Shown here: positions 58,710 to 64,000 of the stretch, in pieces | Numbering within the stretch: position 1 is the stretch's first letter | Layout of the letters: each line of letters starts with the position of its first letter | Assembly: GCA_914767715.1 (NCBI GenBank) | Contig: OU612070.1 | Location: forward strand, 9,257,501-9,321,500 | Length of the DNA stretch: 64,000 nt | DNA from: Membranipora membranacea | Lineage: Eukaryota > Bryozoa > Gymnolaemata > Cheilostomatida > Membraniporidae | Reading direction: 5' to 3' | The notes under the pieces: model-generated | The model's database searches: none | What the model saw: the letters and a program-made list of their open reading frames with translations, nothing else | Told to the model about the DNA's origin: nothing | Made by a program: the position numbers and the translations under genes

Positions 58710-61700
58710 CTAGTTGTCAATCTTGAGTAAAGTTTTACATTTATCCTGAGCTATCACCAGACAGTCCATGATATGTTCAGCAGGCTGATATTCTGCCAGT
58801 ATTGGTGACAGGTTTGATATGTGCGACTGTATGGCCTTGTAATGTCTTCTCAAGTTGTGTTCCACACTCTACAACAACAATAATTATGAATATTGGCCTG
58901 CTATAACACATAGTAACAATTTTGTAATGCCACTATGATGTGTCACAGTTGTCAGTTTTTTTTCAAGGAATATGATCGCCAAAACACATAAAACTTATGA
59001 TAGGAGTTACAGAGCTAATTCATAGAAGCAACCAAAAGATGCATCATAACCGCTCGCAATATCACACAAAAGACTGAGCTTCCACTTGACTACATACTTT
59101 CCTTCATTTTACGAATAATTTGTTATTTAGACCATAAAAATGGCTCTGCACACATGAGATTATCTCCCAAACAGAAGGCTAGCATTGCACTGAATCAAAT
59201 CTATTCATGCCACCTGATACACACAACAATATAACTGACACTCACCGGCAGATCTGACACTTCACTAATAATCTCCAGCTGTATAGCTGTCACAGAATCT
59301 GACAGCTTCTTTATAGTTCTCTCCAGGTCCTTACAGCCTGTGACCTTAGGCTGCAGGTGGCTCCTGTATCTCACCATATCTTCCTGTATTCCTTCCCATC
59401 GAGTATTCATAGAGTCGAGCTCACTACCTGTCGAGTCATCCATACTGGCTATGATGTTTATAGAGAGAACACGACTCCTCTGCTGTTGTAACCTTGTATA
59501 GAACTCCTGAAGCATAGAAGAGTTGAAAAAATGAGTTTAAAGGCTATAAGGGAATATTGGACAATCGTTGTATATAGTAAATCTCAATCTAGTGGGCCAT
59601 TTTCGATTTCTGTAAGTGTTTTTGAGTTAATTTGTGTTATTTTATTCTAAAATAATCTGTGTTAATGATATGTGTCATTTTTTTGTTTTAATAACAAATA
59701 TTGTGACTTGAAACTTTACAAGTCCAAACTAGTTGTAGCAAAATGATGTGTCATATATAATATCTTTACAAAAAATATTTTAGACTAATATTGATTGAAA
59801 TCAAAGATGGAATAATAACGAACCTTATATTGAGCGCATAGTTTTCCTATAGAGCTGATGTCTGTAGGCATTGGCTCCAGCCAGGATACTTTACGTTCCT
59901 CTGCTTCAGTGAGCCAAGTTAGCACATTTCTCACATCGATCTCCAGCTGTCGTTTCTGTAGAACTGTTCTCTGCTCACTAGTCAGCTCATCTCGACTGAC
60001 TGGTGCCATCGGAGACATCATTGGGGTCACTTTAATAAAACATTTTATCAAATTGATGTAGATTTCACACCGCTACAACTTTCACAATATAAGTCTATGG
60101 GTTTAACCAATCACTAAATGATGTGTTGTGCTTTCTAATGAGACTTGGTTTACAATATTTTTCAATATTATGATTCAACCTGAGATCTCTACAGTACCCT
60201 ACTAGCAAATCTGAGAGGAGTGATGTTCTCAGGACGATATGTCATACACAAAGTAACACTTACACGTAGAGTTAGCTCTAGCGCTGGCAGCGGGAGTCAG
60301 CAGAGATGACCTCACAGAAGCAGGACTTCTATCTCTGGATGATACAGAACCGACAGGTGATGGTTGTCTATCACTAGAGTGACTTCTTGTTCTAAAAATA
60401 CAACAGACGCAACATAATATGAGGTCAGAATTAAAGTAAAACTACACAAAATTTAACAGGTAATAGCGGGAGGAAATTTTTGTTGCATCTACTGAGGGAA
60501 ACTTTCTGCACTTCAACATTTTTGTTTGGATACTAGGTTTAATCCCTCATGCTCTGGCTATTGCCTGCTTCGGTTGGTTACACGCGGGCTACTTACATTT
60601 AATTCTTGATTTGACAGCACTGCATCAATATCTGATATCGAGAGCAAAATGGAAGGCAGGTTTTTTTACAACCGGCCAGGATTGTAACACTGTTTGAATA
60701 ATGATTTGATAACAATTTGATAGTTGTCAAGCTCAGATGCTCAAAGTTATAAATCTCAAGTGATCAATGACAAATATGATTGGAAGTCTTGACATTAGCC
60801 TGTGCGTGCTGTCTGGGGGTGCTATTGTGACATACCTTTTTATATCTGGTGGAGTGTACTTTGACCTTCTGCTTGGCCCAACTGTTCTTCTAGAAGCCAG
60901 GAATCTCTGGAACGGTTTCGGCTGCTCTTTTGGATCTATAAATCATTGAGCTGGTTGTGAATGGTAAATGATATAATTAATATAAACTGATTGGCTTTTC
61001 AGTAAATCTGTTGGGACCACTGACTGCTTAATGAATAAGAATGATACATCACATCTATCAAGCGAGTCATTGCATGGTATGTGTGGGAAAGCAAGGGTTA
61101 CATCTGGACAGCTCATCTTCATTAACAGCATGGGTAGTGACCATGTCTTAAACTAGAAAGTTTTAGATTGAGAAGCTCAAGCTCCAACCATTACACCACT
61201 CTTCACCAGTCAAATACCGCCACCATTAACAATACGCAAGCAAGCAGCAATCCGTGACCCATCAAAATGACATTCTACGTATATGTATTATCACAATCAC
61301 CAAAAGTGAACATAACCACGAAAATTGCACATAATCCAAATTGGTGTTTTGGCATGCCAGATGAAGTAGTGTTTTTCAGTCCAACGAAAACTGTTGCTTA
61401 CTATGATGGTGAGATCCTTCTGGAATACCAGAAATTCATACTGACTTCGAGATTACACTAATGATATTTCAAATTTTAAATATAGATTCAATTTCAACTC
61501 AACCTATGTGTACACCCACTAAAATTAATTTTGTATTGGGTGGAGGTGTCAAACTCAGTTCATTGCTCGAACTCCCACTTGAGATACTTAGGTTTTGTAA
61601 ATTAATACATGATGTCGATAATCAGTGTGAAGGTAGTTAGACTCACATAAGCATGCATGGTAAATCATTAGCGATAAGTAAGCATCTCACATCTAGCAAT

Positions 61701-63657
61701 CCCGAAATCGTATACTGATCTAATGTGCAGACAACCCTCACCCGTGATTACGTGCAACGAGCCAAGGCTTGAGTGTTTCGATTTGAGCGTGCCAATGTGG
61801 TATAGTAGGGGCTTGCCTGCCAGGGACATGTTCAAAGCTGAGGACGATTTGAGCTGTCTGTTCTTCTCGGCTCTCTTCTCAGCATCAGCTATTCTCTTGT
61901 CGATGAAGTTGAGTCGACGTTGCGTCTCCTCAGCCATCGTTGCTTGCTGCTGTATCATCTCAGACGGTGGTACGGGGGAAGATACCATGGGAGGCGACTC
62001 CAAAGCTGTTATCACACAATATAAATTATCTCTTATGCAAATTGAAAGTATTACCAATATTGTTTTGATAGCTAGAATTAGAATTTTTGTTTTTTTCCGA
62101 GGACATATGTGTAGGTATTAATGTTCTCAGAAAATTAACAAAATATTTCAGGATAAGCTACTACTGATGCCAAAGTACTGTTTTGTTAAAAATGTGTGGT
62201 CTAAAGCGGGGGATATTCAAAAGCTGCAAAAACTGACAGAAGAACTATCAAAAAATCTTGAAAAAAAAGCCATCACTTTTCTTAAAGTTTTCATAACTGC
62301 TGAATACGCAAGATTCCAACGATTAATAATCATCAAAAATTTAGAACTCTTTTGAGATCCTATGGGTGTCAACCACCTGTTCTCATACCAATTTAAAACC
62401 ACTTTTTATATTATAATGGTGATCATGTCATAGCCATTTTCACAGTTCAAGCCTCCCAAGTATTTGAGGTCGAGTCACACTGGCCTCTGAAAGTTCATTT
62501 TGGGCAAAAAGGGCCATTGTTAAATTCCATACCTCTGTCGATTACGTCCTGCTCAGATATGACTGACTCTAGCTCCGCCTCCACTTGTGAGATATCGTCC
62601 AATGAGGGAGTGAGCTCAGACTTTAGTGTGTCTACACTGGTCTGTAACTCCTTAACCATCGATTCGACTCTCCCTGCGTCATTCACGGAGCTACGCTGTA
62701 TCAGATACTGGGCTCCTTCCCCCAGCAGGTAAGCAAGCTAGAATAGTAAGGAAGGAATTATAAATTAATAAACAATAAATAAATAAATATAATAAAATAA
62801 ATAAATGAAATTAATCAATAATCAAATTGATTAAAGGATATATAATAAGAGAGGAATGATTATAAAATAAGGCAGAGTGATGCTGAACATATCTGTACAT
62901 TTCTACTCTCAGGCAGTCAATATTCGAGAGAGGGCAAAGAACTAAAAGCAGAACGTGTATCAGGGTTGTACACATTTCCATGTCAAGTGGTAGTCCAAAA
63001 TTTAGTGAATATATTGTCCATGTAAATGGGTATAAAATTTCACATATATATATATCACATTTCCACAATAATACAGTCATCTGATGTCTGACCTTTTCAG
63101 CATTGTAGTCGAGTCTTTGTTTGACTTGGTCTCTATGTTCTGGTTGCCGTTTTAGCGTTAGACTGAGAGCACCGAGTTCTGTGAGCATTTCATCTCGGGA
63201 CAACTCATAATCCTTCCATACCTTCAATATCAATCGGATAATATTACAACAAGGACTAATCATAAAGTCACCTCAAATTATGATCTACTTTTGATCCTCA
63301 GGCCAGAAGAACAAGAAGGTGGGTGGTACTATTATATAGCTGGAAATGATTTCAGATTTCCACTTTTCCATTTTTCCTACATGAGAGTGATGCTAAATGC
63401 AAGTAAACAAAGATTTCTATTTATGGATCCTAGAGAGGCGAGTACTATTTTGAAGCTACATGAGATATAATATGGCAGCCTAGTAAAAAATATCATCTTC
63501 CTATCAACGCATGTGTCACCTCACCTGACAGGTGTGTTTGAGCCGTTTAACAACTGCCTGTATTTGTTGGAATGTTGTATCCCATAGTTCATTACAATGG
63601 TTGACCGTCTTCTTGATCATACCGGAGCTATCCACCATCGCTCGTCTGTTCATATAA
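58710..63657 (-). CDS. Spectrin-repeat protein, C-terminal part; 5' end off the right edge
   Basis: Nine exons in phase: 63525-63657, 63093-63221, 62533-62737, 61742-62005, 60836-60935, 60264-60391, 59824-60029, 59246-59506 and 58710-58868, about 527 residues. The protein is mostly long charged helices with spaced Trp and Leu (VLTWLTEAEERKVSW, MNTRWEGIQEDMVRYRSHL), typical of spectrin repeats. A basic Ser/Pro-rich linker (RSHSSDRQPSPVGSVSSRD) sits mid-way. Nesprin (SYNE), dystrophin-family and plakin proteins are candidates. There is no transmembrane KASH end: the protein stops at KTLLKIDN. Likely a cytoskeletal linker. The exon at 63657 begins in phase 2, so more exons lie to the right. Confidence 0.75.
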
Positions 63658-64000
63658 CTATAAGGAAAGACCACAAGAACATCTCAGTATTAGCTATACA
63701 CAGGTATGCAAAATGAGCTTCATATTTCATTGAAGTGCATTTCCTTTCCCTTCAACCTGGCTCTCATAAACAATAGATAGATAGATATCCATTCTATTTT
63801 TTACGGTTCAAAATAGTACATGGTGACCATAGGGGGATAACTCTATGATGGTGACATGGCTATCATAATAACAGAGAGAATATTACATAAAATTCCATTT
63901 TTCCCTTTGTTATATCAGATGTAAGGGAGAGAAAATAATTATACTACAAATCATCTCATCGTCATCGCAAATATATCCAGTTTACACATGATTGGTCATG
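63658..64000 (-). other. Intron of the spectrin-repeat gene at the window edge
   Basis: 343 bp with no further exon recognised; the next upstream exon must lie outside the window. Confidence 0.6.

Noticed and set aside
61267-61461. 64-codon plus frame inside a spectrin-gene intron
   Set aside because: Short, no domain, no splice sites in phase with anything nearby.

Overview
This window is nuclear DNA from an intron-rich, AT-rich invertebrate animal. The evidence is multi-exon genes with GT-AG introns of mostly 100-500 bp, animal-specific proteins (MTA, ZMYND19, LRRC74A, a spectrin-repeat protein), a BEL/Pao LTR retrotransposon and many short inverted-repeat elements. I cannot name the phylum. 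Exons were assembled by hand from open frames, splice sites and phase; for the five complete genes the summed exon lengths close in frame. Boundaries may be off by 1-2 bases.

Layout, left to right. All seven recognisable host genes are on the minus strand. (1) <1-9705: an LRRC74A-like leucine-rich-repeat gene whose 3' end runs off the left edge; its 5.2-kb intron holds six tandem copies of a tRNA-Gly(UCC) unit. (2) 10763-17919: WDR36/UTP21, 12 coding exons, 848 aa, a nucleolar rRNA-processing WD-repeat protein. (3) 18079-26305: a complete, very young BEL/Pao element on the plus strand with 939-bp LTRs, a 5-bp target duplication and an intact 2019-codon gag-pol frame, inserted 160 bp upstream of the WDR36 start codon. 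(4) 26306-29160: no gene recognised. (5) 29161-36243: an MTA gene (NuRD subunit), 13 exons, 653 aa. (6) 38159-45448: ZMYND19, 6 exons, 299 aa. (7) 46656-50806: a small four-pass membrane protein, 187 aa, function unknown, with an unexplained exon-like frame just downstream. (8) 52145-56828: a Gfo/Idh/MocA (inositol dehydrogenase-like) oxidoreductase, 8 exons, 341 aa. (9) 58710 to beyond the right edge: the 3' part of a spectrin-repeat protein.

The genes do not form one pathway: ribosome biogenesis, chromatin, metabolism and cytoskeleton are mixed. Three things stand out. Every host gene points the same way, and each of the six visible start codons has an AG splice acceptor 2-68 nt upstream, which could mean 5'UTR introns or spliced-leader trans-splicing. 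A same-strand tRNA-Gly array sits inside a protein-coding intron, with intact and decaying copies. Introns and spacers contain at least seven families of short palindromic or MITE-like elements, including a 34-bp perfect palindrome with a clean 5-bp target duplication and an empty-site copy next door.
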